From the NCBI RefSeq assembly GCF_039540375.1, contig NZ_BAABEX010000030.1:62001-126000 (forward strand): a DNA stretch of 64,000 bases, given 5' to 3'. The notes beneath the pieces were generated by a model. That model did not search any database. It was given only the letters and a program-made list of their open reading frames with translations, and was not told where the DNA came from. Source of the DNA: Acidovorax_G lacteus (GTDB lineage: Bacteria > Pseudomonadota > Gammaproteobacteria > Burkholderiales > Burkholderiaceae_C). Position 1 is the stretch's first letter; each line of letters begins with the position of its first letter. Below, piece by piece: positions 25,699 through 34,419 of the stretch. A program made the position numbers and the translations under genes.

Positions 25699-26604
25699 AT
25701 GCCCTCCTCCGCCACTGCCGCCCCCCCTGCACCGCCCCTGTCTCTGCGCCTGTCGGACGCCGCCCTGCTGCTGGTGGCCTTGCTCTGGGGTACGAGCTAC
25801 GGCGTGGCCAAGGGTGCGCTGGTGTACTACCCGGTGCTCGGGTTTCTGGCTGTGCGCTTCGGCCTTACGTTTGCGTTGCTGCTGCCTGCGCTGCTGCGCG
25901 CCAGCGCCCCACAGCGGCGCGCCGCCCTGCGGTCGGGCCTGCCCCTGGGGCTGCTGCTGGCGAGTATCTTTGCCTGCGAGACCTTTGGCCTGGCCCACAC
26001 CCAGGCCAGCAACGCGGCGCTGCTGATCAGCCTGTGCGTGGTGTTCACGCCGCCGGCCGAATGGGTGCTGCTGGCGCGGCGGCCCAGCGCCGCGGTGTGG
26101 GCGTGCACCGGGGTGTCGCTGCTGGGCGCGGCACTGCTCAGCGGCGGGGTGCCGGGCGCGTGGAGCGTGGGCGACGCGCTGATCCTGGCCGCCGCCATGC
26201 TGCGCGCCGTGCAGGTGTGCTGCACCAGCCGCCTGGCGCAGCGCACGCCTGCCCCGGCGCTGGCCCTGACGGCTGTGCAGGCCGGGGTGATCGCCGTGGC
26301 CGCTGCGGCGCTCGCCTGGGCACTGCCCGGCACGCTGCCGCCACTGCCGGGGCACAGCGCCTTCTGGTGGGCCACGCTGTACCTGGTGCTGGGCTGTACG
26401 GTGTTTGCGTTTGTGGTGCAGAACTGGGCACTGCGGCACAGCCCGCCCACGCGCGTGGGCCTGCTGATGGGCAGCGAGCCCGCGTGGGGTGCGATGTTTG
26501 CGGTGCTGTGGCTGGGCGAGTCACTCAGCGTCCAGGGCTGGATGGGGGCGGGGCTGATCGTGGCGGCCGCGTTCTGGACGCTGCGCCAACGCCCGGCCGG
26601 TTGA
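25699..26604 (+). CDS. EamA/DMT-family exporter
   Basis: The 301-residue protein has ten predicted membrane helices in two EamA halves. It opens with a polar alanine/proline stretch, then LSDAALLLVALLWGTSYGVA, the typical first helix. The second half ends GLLMGSEPAWGAMFAVLWLG and TLRQRPAG. DMT exporters release amino acids or metabolites; the substrate is not readable. I prefer the ATG at 25699 to the frame extending back to 25474, because the extension is low-complexity repeat. A LysR gene is divergent, and lgt converges from the other side. Confidence 0.85.
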   Translation: MPSSATAAPPAPPLSLRLSDAALLLVALLWGTSYGVAKGALVYYPVLGFLAVRFGLTFALLLPALLRASAPQRRAALRSGLPLGLLLASIFACETFGLAHTQASNAALLISLCVVFTPPAEWVLLARRPSAAVWACTGVSLLGAALLSGGVPGAWSVGDALILAAAMLRAVQVCCTSRLAQRTPAPALALTAVQAGVIAVAAAALAWALPGTLPPLPGHSAFWWATLYLVLGCTVFAFVVQNWALRHSPPTRVGLLMGSEPAWGAMFAVLWLGESLSVQGWMGAGLIVAAAFWTLRQRPAG

Positions 26605-26620
26605 CGGCCCAGCGGCCGAT

Positions 26621-26666
26621 TGCTATCAATTCAATAGCTGCTCGTGCTTGCTTCCTGAGCACGAGC
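26621..26666 (-). repeat. Two-hairpin dispersed repeat, copy e
   Basis: GCTATCAATTCAATAGC is followed by GCTCGTGCT...AGCACGAGC (9-bp stem, 9-base loop), the reverse-strand order of copy b. It fills the 74-base gap between the convergent ends of the exporter and lgt. Confidence 0.8.
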
Positions 26667-26678
26667 GGCCGATTTCGT

Positions 26679-27503
26679 TCAAACCCCGGCGGCACGCACC
26701 GGCTGCCGCTGCGCCCACACCCACAGGCCCAGGCCGCCCAGCACCATGGGCACGCACAGCCACTGGCCCATGCTCATGCCCAGCGACAGCAGGCCCAGGA
26801 AGTTGTCGGGCTCGCGGAAGTATTCGGCCACAAAGCGCAGCACGCCATAGCCGATGAGGAAGGCCGCCGCCACCTGGCCCTGGCGGCGCTCGGTGCGGGC
26901 GTACAGCCACAGCAGCACAAAGAGCAGCAACCCTTCGAGGAGGAACTGGTAGATCTGCGACGGATGCCGCGGCTGCAGGCTGCCGCTGTGCGGAAACACC
27001 ATGCCCCAGGGCAGGTCGGGGCTGGCAAAGCGGCCCCACAACTCGCCGTTGATGAAGTTGCCGATGCGCCCGGCCGCCAGGCCCGTGGGCACGCAGGGCG
27101 CCACAAAGTCGGCCACCTGCAGCCAGGGCCGCTGGCGCGAGCGCGCAAACCACCACAGCGCCGCAATCACGCCCAGCAGGCCGCCATGAAAGCTCATGCC
27201 GCCCTGCCACACCGCAAAGATTTCGAGCGGGTGCGACAGGTAGTAGCCCGGCTTGTAGAACAGGCAGTAGCCCAGCCGCCCGCCGATGATGACCCCGGCC
27301 ACGCCGAAGAACAGGATGTCTTCCACATCGCGCCGCGACCAGGCCTGCGCGCCGGTGAGGCGGGCAAACGGCGGGTGGCGCAGGCGCAGCGTGCCCAGCA
27401 ACAAAAAAAGGCCGAAGGCGGCCAGATAGGTCAGGCCATACCAGTGGATGGCCACGGGCCCGAGCTGCAGGGCCACGGGATCGATTTGGGGATACGTCAG
27501 CAT
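26679..27503 (-). CDS. lgt: Prolipoprotein diacylglyceryl transferase Lgt
   Basis: The 274-residue inner-membrane enzyme has about seven helices. It moves diacylglycerol from phosphatidylglycerol to the lipobox cysteine of prolipoproteins. Family marks are MSFHGGLLG (essential histidine), GRIGNFINGELWG (the Lgt signature) and HPSQIYQ. The start at 27503 (MLTYPQIDPVALQLGPVAIHW) is the standard opening; the longer reading adds an unlikely leader. It would process the lipoproteins predicted in this window, such as those encoded at 34420 and 52387. Confidence 0.96.
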   Translation of the reverse strand: MLTYPQIDPVALQLGPVAIHWYGLTYLAAFGLFLLLGTLRLRHPPFARLTGAQAWSRRDVEDILFFGVAGVIIGGRLGYCLFYKPGYYLSHPLEIFAVWQGGMSFHGGLLGVIAALWWFARSRQRPWLQVADFVAPCVPTGLAAGRIGNFINGELWGRFASPDLPWGMVFPHSGSLQPRHPSQIYQFLLEGLLLFVLLWLYARTERRQGQVAAAFLIGYGVLRFVAEYFREPDNFLGLLSLGMSMGQWLCVPMVLGGLGLWVWAQRQPVRAAGV

Positions 27504-27614
27504 GGCGCGATTGTGCACAAAGGGGGGGACGGCCCCGTGGCGTGCGGGGATGGGCCCGGCCGCCCCACCGGGCACCGGCCCGGCGGCACCCTGCACGGGC
27601 CGGGGCCCCGCCCC

Positions 27615-28541
27615 TCAGCCTTCTGCCCCGGCCTGCGCCGCCTGCACATGCGCCACCCAACGCTGCAGCACGGGTGGGCAGGCGTCGGCGCGCCAGACCA
27701 GGCTGGTTTCGCACGTGGGCGCAGGGGCCGGGGCCGCACGGTACACCACGCCCGGCCGCTGGAACTGCCGCACGCTCTGCGGCACCCAGGCGATGCCCAG
27801 CTCGGCCGACACGAGGTTGACGATGGTCTGCATCTGGATCGCCTCTTGCGCCACCTGCGGCGCACGGCCCGCGGCGCGGTAGCGCTCCACAATCGCGTCG
27901 TGCAGCGAAGGCAGGATGAGGCGCGGAAAGATCACCAGCGGCTCGTCCCACACGGCGGCGGCGTCCACCGGAGCGTGGGCGGGCTGGGCGCGCGCCAGCG
28001 GGTGCTGCTCGGGCAGGGCCAGCAGCAGCGGCTCCTGCGCGACCACCAGCCGCGCGAGCCCGGCCGGGGCGGCCCCGGGCGCGTGCAGCAGCAGGCCGGC
28101 GTCGATGTCGCCGCGCGCCAGGGCGGCCAGTTGCACGTCGCCCGTGGCCTCGATCAATTCGAGCGCTACCTGCGGATAGCGCTGGCGAAAGCTGCGCACC
28201 CAGGGCGGCAACAGGCCAAAGCCCACGGTGGACACAAAGGCCAGCCGCAGCCGCCCGGCCTCGCCCGCCGCCACCGCCTGGGCCTGCCGGGGCAGCTGCT
28301 GCGCACGCTGCAGCAAGTCGCGCGCCCCCGGCAGCAGCGCAGCACCCGCGGGGGTGAGCTGCACGCGGCGTTGCGTGCGGTCAAACAGCCGCAGGCCCAG
28401 CGTGCGCTCGAGGTTGGCAATGGCCTGGGTGAGCGGCGGCTGCGTCATGTGCAGGCGCTGCGCGGCCCGGCCAAAGTGCAGTTCTTCGGCCACGGCCACA
28501 AACTGCCGCCAAGCGCGCATATCAATCACCGGCTCATTCAT
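27615..28541 (-). CDS. LysR-family transcription regulator divergent from ilvD
   Basis: The 308-residue protein has an N-terminal winged helix (about 8-68) with LHFGRAAQRLHMTQPPLTQA, the form seen in many aromatic- and amino-acid-pathway LysR regulators, and a periplasmic-binding-protein-like effector domain. ATGs at residues 1 and 8 are both possible starts. The start faces ilvD across 115 bases, so control of ilvD is plausible but not shown by the sequence. The C-terminus is rich in alanine. Confidence 0.87.
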   Translation of the reverse strand: MNEPVIDMRAWRQFVAVAEELHFGRAAQRLHMTQPPLTQAIANLERTLGLRLFDRTQRRVQLTPAGAALLPGARDLLQRAQQLPRQAQAVAAGEAGRLRLAFVSTVGFGLLPPWVRSFRQRYPQVALELIEATGDVQLAALARGDIDAGLLLHAPGAAPAGLARLVVAQEPLLLALPEQHPLARAQPAHAPVDAAAVWDEPLVIFPRLILPSLHDAIVERYRAAGRAPQVAQEAIQMQTIVNLVSAELGIAWVPQSVRQFQRPGVVYRAAPAPAPTCETSLVWRADACPPVLQRWVAHVQAAQAGAEG

Positions 28542-28656
28542 ACGCCCAGCATATCAATATCGCCCACCGAATGGATTGGATGGGCGAGCCGGCGCGCGGC
28601 ATACTTCGGGCGCGGGCCGTAGGCCCCTTTCCGTCTTCCCCCACGAAGGAACCTCC

Positions 28657-30360
28657 ATGGCAGACCACAAGACCATTCCGATCCAGCCGATCAACCGCCG
28701 CTCGGCCAACATCACCGAAGGCAAGAGCCGCGCGCCCAACCGCTCCATGTACTACGGCATGGGCTACCAGGAGAGCGACTTCGGCAAGCCCATGGTGGGC
28801 GTGGCCAATGGCCACAGCACCATCACGCCCTGCAACAGCGGCCTGCAGAAGCTGGCCGACGCGGCCGTGGAAGGCATCCAGGAAGCGGGTGGCAACCCGC
28901 AGATCTTCGGCACGCCCACGATTTCGGACGGCATGGCCATGGGCACCGAGGGCATGAAGTACTCGCTGGTCAGCCGCGAGGTGATTGCCGACTGCGTGGA
29001 AACCTGCGTGCAGGGCCAGTGGATGGATGGCGTGCTCGTCATCGGCGGCTGCGACAAGAACATGCCCGGCGGCCTGATGGGCATGCTGCGCGCCAACGTG
29101 CCCGCCATCTATGTGTACGGCGGCACCATCCTGCCGGGCAAGTGGAAGGGCCAGGACCTGAACATCGTGAGCGTGTTCGAAGCCGTGGGCCAGAACGCGG
29201 CCGGCCAGTTGAGCGACGAAGACCTCAAGGCCATCGAGCAGCACGCCATTCCGGGCACGGGCTCGTGCGGCGGCATGTACACGGCCAACACCATGAGCTC
29301 GGCGTTCGAGGCGCTGGGCATCTCGCTGCCCTACTCGTCCACCATGGCCAATGTGCACGAAGAAAAAGTGCGCTCGGCCAAGGAATCGGCCCGCGTGCTG
29401 GTCGAGGCCATCAAGAAAGACATCAAGCCGCGCGACATCGTCACGCGCAAGTCCATCGAGAACGCCGTGGCCGTGATCATGGCCACGGGCGGCTCGACCA
29501 ACGCGGTGCTGCACTTCCTGGCCATTGCGCACTGCGCGGGTGTGGAATGGACCATCGACGACTTCGAGCGCATCCGCCAGCGCACGCCGGTGCTGTGCGA
29601 CCTCAAGCCCAGCGGCAAGGCCCTGGCGGTGGACCTGCACGCCGCAGGCGGCATCCCGCAAGTGATGAAGATTCTGTTGAACGCCGGCCTGCTGCACGGC
29701 GATTGCCTCACCATCACCGGGCAGACGATTGCCGAAGTGCTCAAGGACGTGCCCGACGCGCCGCCCGAGCAGAGCGTGATCCACACCATCGAGAACGCCA
29801 TGTACAAGCAGGGCCACCTCGCCATCCTCAAGGGCAACCTGAGCCCTGAGGGTGCCGTGGCCAAGATCACAGGCCTGAAGAACCCGGTGATCACCGGCCC
29901 GGCCCGTGTGTTCGACGACGAGCAGTCGGCTCTGCAGGCGATTCTGGACGGCAAGATCAAGGCCGGCGACGTGATGGTGCTGCGCTACCTGGGGCCCAAG
30001 GGCGGCCCGGGCATGCCTGAAATGCTGGCCCCCACGGGCGCGCTCATTGGCGCCGGCCTGGGCGAAAGCGTGGGCCTGATCACCGACGGCCGCTTCTCGG
30101 GCGGCACCTGGGGCATGGTGGTGGGCCACGTGGCGCCCGAGGCCGCTGCCGGCGGCAACATCGCGCTGGTGCACGAAGGCGACAGCATCACCATCGACGC
30201 GCACCAGTTGCTGCTGCAACTGCACGTGAGCGACGACGAACTGGCCCGCCGCCGCGCCGACTGGACGGCCCCGGCCCCGCGCTACACGCGTGGCGTACAG
30301 GCCAAGTTCGCGTTCAACGCCGCCAGCGCCAGCAAGGGCGCGGTGCTCGACGCGTTCTGA
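28657..30360 (+). CDS. ilvD: Dihydroxy-acid dehydratase IlvD
   Basis: The 567-residue enzyme dehydrates 2,3-dihydroxy-isovalerate and its methylvalerate homologue in valine, isoleucine and pantothenate synthesis. Cluster and active-site residues lie in TPCNSGL (about 50), GGCDKNMPGG (about 130) and GTGSCGGMYTANTM (about 203). The C-terminal part has the conserved GRFSGGTWGMVVGHVAPEA. The ATG at 28657 follows GAAGGAACCTCC. A strong terminator follows the stop by about 70 bases. The closely related sugar-acid dehydratases are less likely given the MADHKTIPIQPINRRSANIT opening. Confidence 0.95.
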   Translation: MADHKTIPIQPINRRSANITEGKSRAPNRSMYYGMGYQESDFGKPMVGVANGHSTITPCNSGLQKLADAAVEGIQEAGGNPQIFGTPTISDGMAMGTEGMKYSLVSREVIADCVETCVQGQWMDGVLVIGGCDKNMPGGLMGMLRANVPAIYVYGGTILPGKWKGQDLNIVSVFEAVGQNAAGQLSDEDLKAIEQHAIPGTGSCGGMYTANTMSSAFEALGISLPYSSTMANVHEEKVRSAKESARVLVEAIKKDIKPRDIVTRKSIENAVAVIMATGGSTNAVLHFLAIAHCAGVEWTIDDFERIRQRTPVLCDLKPSGKALAVDLHAAGGIPQVMKILLNAGLLHGDCLTITGQTIAEVLKDVPDAPPEQSVIHTIENAMYKQGHLAILKGNLSPEGAVAKITGLKNPVITGPARVFDDEQSALQAILDGKIKAGDVMVLRYLGPKGGPGMPEMLAPTGALIGAGLGESVGLITDGRFSGGTWGMVVGHVAPEAAAGGNIALVHEGDSITIDAHQLLLQLHVSDDELARRRADWTAPAPRYTRGVQAKFAFNAASASKGAVLDAF

Positions 30361-30427
30361 TGAGGTTGCGCCGCCTGCGGGCGGCGTGCCACCCGGAGCG
30401 GGCCCGCGCGGCCGCTCTTCACAAGAC

Positions 30428-30457
30428 AAAAGGGGCTGCATCGCAGCCCCTTTTTTT
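30428..30457. terminator. Strong terminator after ilvD
   Basis: AGGGGCTGC-ATC-GCAGCCCCT with a run of seven T on the plus strand and four A on the left flank. The nine-pair stem with a 3-base loop should stop ilvD transcription and probably also transcription from the convergent small Trp-rich gene. Confidence 0.93.
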
Positions 30458-30522
30458 GGTTGGGTGGTGGGAGACCGGTTGCTCGGCGCTTGCCGAGCGC
30501 TGCCGCCCGCCCCCCAGGCGGG

Positions 30523-30765
30523 TCAGCGCGGCTTGCGCGGCTTCATGCCCAACGCTTCCTTGTGTTTCTCGATGCGGTCTTTCTTGCGCTGTTCCATTTT
30601 CTCGACAGCCTTGCGCTTGGTGTAACCCGACGAGTCGGCCCAGGCCCACCACAAGGCCGTGGCTCCGAAGGGCGCCATCACCCACCACCACGACCACTGG
30701 GCCACAGGGCCGATCTCGAAATACTTGAGCGCCAGAATGATCAGCGAAAGCCCCAACAGGTACAT
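30523..30765 (-). CDS. Small Trp-rich membrane protein (TIGR04438-like)
   Basis: The 80-residue protein starts at the ATG at 30765 with AGAGG upstream. It has two hydrophobic segments (about 1-20 and 24-42) containing the tryptophan cluster QWSWWWVMAPF and ALWWAWADSSG, then a highly basic helical tail (KRKAVEKMEQRKKDRIEKHK). This matches the small Trp-rich family found in Burkholderiales, whose function is unknown. It converges with ilvD and is divergent from a cytochrome c gene. Confidence 0.8.
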   Translation of the reverse strand: MYLLGLSLIILALKYFEIGPVAQWSWWWVMAPFGATALWWAWADSSGYTKRKAVEKMEQRKKDRIEKHKEALGMKPRKPR

Positions 30766-30887
30766 ACGAAAACCTCTGAAACTGGAGAGTGCCAACAGGT
30801 TTTGACACAGTGCAAGTGGCTGTCAACCCAGGCCACTACAATGCGTTGACACTGAGGAAATGTAACCCAACCACAGGACGCCCCACC

Positions 30888-31193
30888 ATGAAACGCACCC
30901 TCATCACCCTGGCCCTGTCGCTCGCTGCTGCTACGCCTGCTTTTGCCGACATGGCGCTGGCCACGTCGAAGAATTGCATGGCCTGCCATGCGGTAGACAA
31001 GAAGCTGGTCGGCCCCTCTTACAAAGAAGTGGGCGCCAAGTACGCAGGCCAAAAAGACGCGGTGGACAAGCTGGCCGCCAAGATCATCAAGGGCGGCAAA
31101 GGCGTGTGGGGCGAAGTGGCCATGCCGGCCAACCCGCAGGTCAACGAAGCAGAGGCCAAGAAGCTGGCCGCCTGGATCCTGACCCACAAGTAA
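30888..31193 (+). CDS. Monohaem c-type cytochrome (c551/c552 class)
   Basis: The 101-residue precursor has a signal peptide (MKRTLITLALSLAAATPAFA, cut after AFA) and an about 80-residue class I cytochrome domain. The haem site is CMACH (about 30-34), and the distal methionine is probably in GEVAMPANPQV. It is a small soluble periplasmic electron carrier, and may feed the cbb3 oxidase encoded elsewhere in the window; that pairing is inference. It stands as a single gene with its own strong terminator. Confidence 0.93.
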   Translation: MKRTLITLALSLAAATPAFADMALATSKNCMACHAVDKKLVGPSYKEVGAKYAGQKDAVDKLAAKIIKGGKGVWGEVAMPANPQVNEAEAKKLAAWILTHK

Positions 31194-31230
31194 GCCGTCG
31201 GACCAGTCCTCGCGGACTGCAGCCATCCAA

Positions 31231-31264
31231 CGCCGCGCGCCCTGCTGGGCAGCGCGGCGTTTTT
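31231..31264 (+). terminator. Terminator after the cytochrome c gene
   Basis: CGCCGCGC and GCGCGGCG form an 8-bp stem around GCCCTGCTGGGCA, itself able to fold, followed by TTTTT. It begins 37 bases after the cytochrome stop. Confidence 0.9.
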
Positions 31265-31384
31265 ACTGGTGCTGCTCCCACAGCGCCCTGGCCAGCGGCC
31301 GCGGCGCGCTGGATCCCTGCCTATCCGAACAGCGCCCCCACACCGGCGGCCAACAGCACAGAGCGGAGACCGACAACGCCCCCC

Positions 31385-31421
31385 AAAAAAAGCCCTCGCG
31401 CCAAGCGGTGGCCGAGGGCTT
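31385..31421 (-). terminator. Terminator after acetyl-CoA synthetase
   Basis: Read on the minus strand, AAGCCCTCG and CGAGGGCTT make a 9-bp stem followed by a run of T (seven A on the plus strand). It lies 47 bases after the acs stop. Confidence 0.88.
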
Positions 31422-31467
31422 GTGGTGTCTGTCGGGCTTCGCGTACGAAGCCCGCCTCGACCATGGC

Positions 31468-33462
31468 TCAGTTCGTCTGCGCGAGCTGCTCCAGAATGGC
31501 CGGATTCTCCAGCGTGCTGGTGTCTTGCGTGATGGCTTCGCCCTTGGCAATGCTGCGCAGCAAGCGGCGCATGATCTTGCCGCTGCGTGTCTTGGGCAGG
31601 TTGTCGCCAAAACGGATGTCCTTGGGCTTGGCGATCGGCCCGATCTCTTTGGCCACCCAATTGCGCAGCTCGTTGGCGATCTGCTTGGCTTCGTCGCCGG
31701 TGGGTCGCGCGCGCTTGAGCACCACAAAGGCGCAAATGGCCTCCCCCGTCACATCGTCCGGCCGGCCCACCACGGCGGCCTCGGCCACCAGGTCGGTCTT
31801 GGCCACCAACGCCGATTCGATTTCCATCGTGCCCATGCGGTGGCCCGAGACGTTCAGCACATCGTCAATGCGGCCCGTGATGCGGAAGTAGGCCCGGTCG
31901 GCGCTGCGCACGGCACCATCGCCCGCCAGGTAGTAGCCCTTGAGTTCTTCAGGGAAGTAGCTCTTCTTGAAGCGCTCGGGGTCGCCCCAGATCGTGCGAA
32001 TCATGCTGGGCCAGGGGCGCTTGATGACGAGAATGCCGCCAGCACCGTGCGCCACGTCGTTGCCCATTTCGTCCACGATGGCGGCCATGATGCCCGGCAA
32101 CGGCAGCGTGCAGGAGCCCGGTACGAGCGGCGTGGCGCCCGGAAGGGGCGTGATGACATGGCCACCCGTTTCGGTCTGCCAGAAGGTGTCCACGATCGGG
32201 CAGCGTTCGCCGCCGACGTTCTTGTAGTACCACATCCATGCTTCCGGGTTGATGGGCTCGCCCACGCTGCCCAGCAGGCGCAGGCTGGAGAGGTCGCTGC
32301 GCGAGGGGTGCACGCTGGCATCGGTCTCGGCCGCCTTGATGAGCGAGCGGATGGCCGTGGGGGCCGTGTAGAAGATCGAGACCTTGTGGCGCTCGATCAT
32401 CTGCCAGAAGCGACCGGCGTTGGGGAACGTGGGCACGCCTTCAAACACCACCTGTGTCGCCCCGGCGGCCAGCGGGCCATAGGCCACATAGCTGTGGCCG
32501 GTGATCCAGCCAATGTCGGCCGTGCACCAGAACACGTCGTCGGGCTTCAGGTCGAAGGTCCAATCCATCGTAAGCTTGGCCCACAGCAGGTAGCCGCCCG
32601 TGCTGTGCTGCACGCCCTTGGGCTTGCCCGTGGAGCCGCTCGTGTAGAGGATGAACAGCGGATGTTCCGCCCCGACGGCGACCGGTGCGCATTCGGTGCT
32701 CTGCCCGGCCAGTGCCTCGGCAAAGGTCTTGTCGCGGCCTGCCTGCATCGCGCAGGCGGTGGCCGTGCGCTGGTACACAAACACGTTGCGGATCGACTCG
32801 CAGCCACCCATGGCGATGGCTTCGTCGATGATGGCCTTGAGGGGAAGCTCCTTGCCGCCGCGCATCTGGTAGTTGGCGGTGATCACCGCCACGGCGCCCG
32901 CATCGATGATGCGCTCTTGCACGGCCTTGGCGCTGAATCCACCAAACACTACGCTGTGGGTGGCACCGATGCGCGCGCAGGCCTGCATGGCCACCACGCC
33001 CTCGATGGTCATGGGCATGTAGATCAGCACGCGGTCGCCCTTTTGCACCCCGTGGGCTTTCAGGGCGTTGGCGAACTGGCTCACCCGGGCCAGCAACTCC
33101 TTGTAGGTCACGCGCGTCACCGTGCCGTCGTCGGCCTCGAAAACGATGGCCGTCTTGTGCTCGGTCGGTGTGCCGATGTGCTTGTCAAGGCAGTTGGCCG
33201 AGGCGTTGAGCTCGCCGTCGGCAAACCAGCGGTAGAAAGGAGCGTTGGATTCGTCGAGCGTCTGGGTGAACGGCTTGGTCCACTGCACGTTCTCGCGCGC
33301 CAGGCGGCTCCAGAAGCCCTCGAAATCGCGCTCGGCCTCGGCACACAGCGCGTCATAGCCCGCCATGCCCGAGACGCGGGCAGCCCTCACCACCGCATCC
33401 GACGGCGGGAACACGCGGTTTTCGACAAGAACGGACTGGATGGCGGATGCGGGCGCACTCAT
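31468..33462 (-). CDS. acs: Acetyl-CoA synthetase
   Basis: The 664-residue AMP-forming ligase makes acetyl-CoA from acetate, ATP and CoA. Motifs: YTSGSTGKPKGVQH (P-loop, about 275), VDTFWQTETGGH, and the catalytic, acetylation-controlled lysine in KTRSGKIMRR near 620. GGFSAKAVQERI and EGVPTFPNAGRFW are typical of true Acs. The start at 33462 has AGGAGA upstream and removes a poorly coding leader. It has its own terminator on the minus strand and converges with the cytochrome c gene. Confidence 0.96.
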   Translation of the reverse strand: MSAPASAIQSVLVENRVFPPSDAVVRAARVSGMAGYDALCAEAERDFEGFWSRLARENVQWTKPFTQTLDESNAPFYRWFADGELNASANCLDKHIGTPTEHKTAIVFEADDGTVTRVTYKELLARVSQFANALKAHGVQKGDRVLIYMPMTIEGVVAMQACARIGATHSVVFGGFSAKAVQERIIDAGAVAVITANYQMRGGKELPLKAIIDEAIAMGGCESIRNVFVYQRTATACAMQAGRDKTFAEALAGQSTECAPVAVGAEHPLFILYTSGSTGKPKGVQHSTGGYLLWAKLTMDWTFDLKPDDVFWCTADIGWITGHSYVAYGPLAAGATQVVFEGVPTFPNAGRFWQMIERHKVSIFYTAPTAIRSLIKAAETDASVHPSRSDLSSLRLLGSVGEPINPEAWMWYYKNVGGERCPIVDTFWQTETGGHVITPLPGATPLVPGSCTLPLPGIMAAIVDEMGNDVAHGAGGILVIKRPWPSMIRTIWGDPERFKKSYFPEELKGYYLAGDGAVRSADRAYFRITGRIDDVLNVSGHRMGTMEIESALVAKTDLVAEAAVVGRPDDVTGEAICAFVVLKRARPTGDEAKQIANELRNWVAKEIGPIAKPKDIRFGDNLPKTRSGKIMRRLLRSIAKGEAITQDTSTLENPAILEQLAQTN

Positions 33463-33622
33463 GGTGTTGTCTCCTGGTTCTGTTGAGGCTGGGCGGTACT
33501 GTCTGCCGCGGCACTTACAGGCCACTGACTGGCGCGAAGCTTACAAAACACACCGACATGGGGTGCCTAGCAGACCCACCCATACCCCTACAATCGCCCG
33601 ACTTTTTTGGTGACTCTGCCCC

Positions 33623-34228
33623 ATGTCGAACCCGCCCCAACGAACCAACCCCATGCGTCCCCTGCCCTCGCTGATCTTTGCCAGCCGTTGGCTGCAGTTG
33701 CCCCTGTACCTGGGGTTGATCCTGGCCCAGGCGGTGTACGTGTTCCACTTCTGGGTGGAACTGGTGCATCTGATCGAAGCCGCTTTTGGCAACACGGACG
33801 CCTTGCACAAGCTGGTGTCCAGCATCGGCTACAAGTCGGACGTTCAGATCACCGCACTGAACGAAACCGTGATCATGCTCGTAGTGCTGGCCCTGATCGA
33901 CGTGGTGATGATCTCCAACCTGCTGATCATGGTGATCGTGGGTGGCTACGAAACCTTTGTGTCACGCCTGCAACTGGAGGGTCACCCGGACCAACCGGAG
34001 TGGCTCAGCCATGTGAATGCATCGGTGCTCAAGGTCAAGCTGGCCACGGCCATCATCGGCATCAGCTCTATCCATCTGCTGAAGACCTTCATCAACGCCG
34101 CGAACTACGACCTGAAGGTGCTGATGTGGCAGACCATCATCCACGTTGCATTCCTGCTCAGTGCGCTGGCGATTGCGCTGACCGATCGGCTGATGTCGCA
34201 TTCACCTGCGCCGACTCACCAAGCTTGA
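33623..34228 (+). CDS. UPF0114/TIGR00645 membrane protein (YqhA family)
   Basis: The 201-residue protein has four predicted membrane helices, with ETVIMLVVLALIDVVMISNL and MVIVGGYETFVSR in the centre, the family hallmarks, and KLATAIIGISSIHLLKTFIN in the second half. The function of the family is unknown; it lies in the inner membrane. It is divergent from acs across 160 bases. A second ATG at residue 11 is possible. A TACAAT hexamer about 30 bases upstream may be a -10 element. Confidence 0.9.
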   Translation: MSNPPQRTNPMRPLPSLIFASRWLQLPLYLGLILAQAVYVFHFWVELVHLIEAAFGNTDALHKLVSSIGYKSDVQITALNETVIMLVVLALIDVVMISNLLIMVIVGGYETFVSRLQLEGHPDQPEWLSHVNASVLKVKLATAIIGISSIHLLKTFINAANYDLKVLMWQTIIHVAFLLSALAIALTDRLMSHSPAPTHQA

Positions 34229-34419
34229 GCTGGCACCCTGTGAAGTCCGTTTAAGACGGTGTCGAGGGCCTACCCGCCGCCGCCCAATATCAAGCAACGA
34301 CCCGTGCGGCGTCTGTCATGCGGTGGGGCATGCGGTCTCACGCGCGGGCTGCGGGTCTCCCTGATTTCTCCTCATTCGGTGGGCACAGTGCGGGCATTAC
34401 CCACTTGCAGGAGGAATCC

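Noticed and set aside
24516..28622. A 1368-codon plus-strand open frame spanning two LysR genes, the exporter and lgt
   Set aside because: It runs antisense or out of frame to four well-supported genes, shows no domain features and is His/Gln/Arg/Gly-rich, the usual composition of shadow frames in GC-rich DNA.
28534..30441. A 635-codon minus-strand frame opposite ilvD
   Set aside because: It covers a complete dehydratase gene with cluster motifs on the other strand. It also reads through the ilvD terminator.
30802..30829. TTGACA-N13-TGTCAA before the cytochrome c gene as an FNR box
   Set aside because: The half-sites are too far apart for FNR (4-base spacer needed), and no fitting -10 was found at 17 bases from the TTGACA.
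31263..31727. A 154-codon minus-strand frame overlapping the end of acs
   Set aside because: Most of it is antisense-like or out of frame with acs, and it contains the acs terminator. No start signal was seen.
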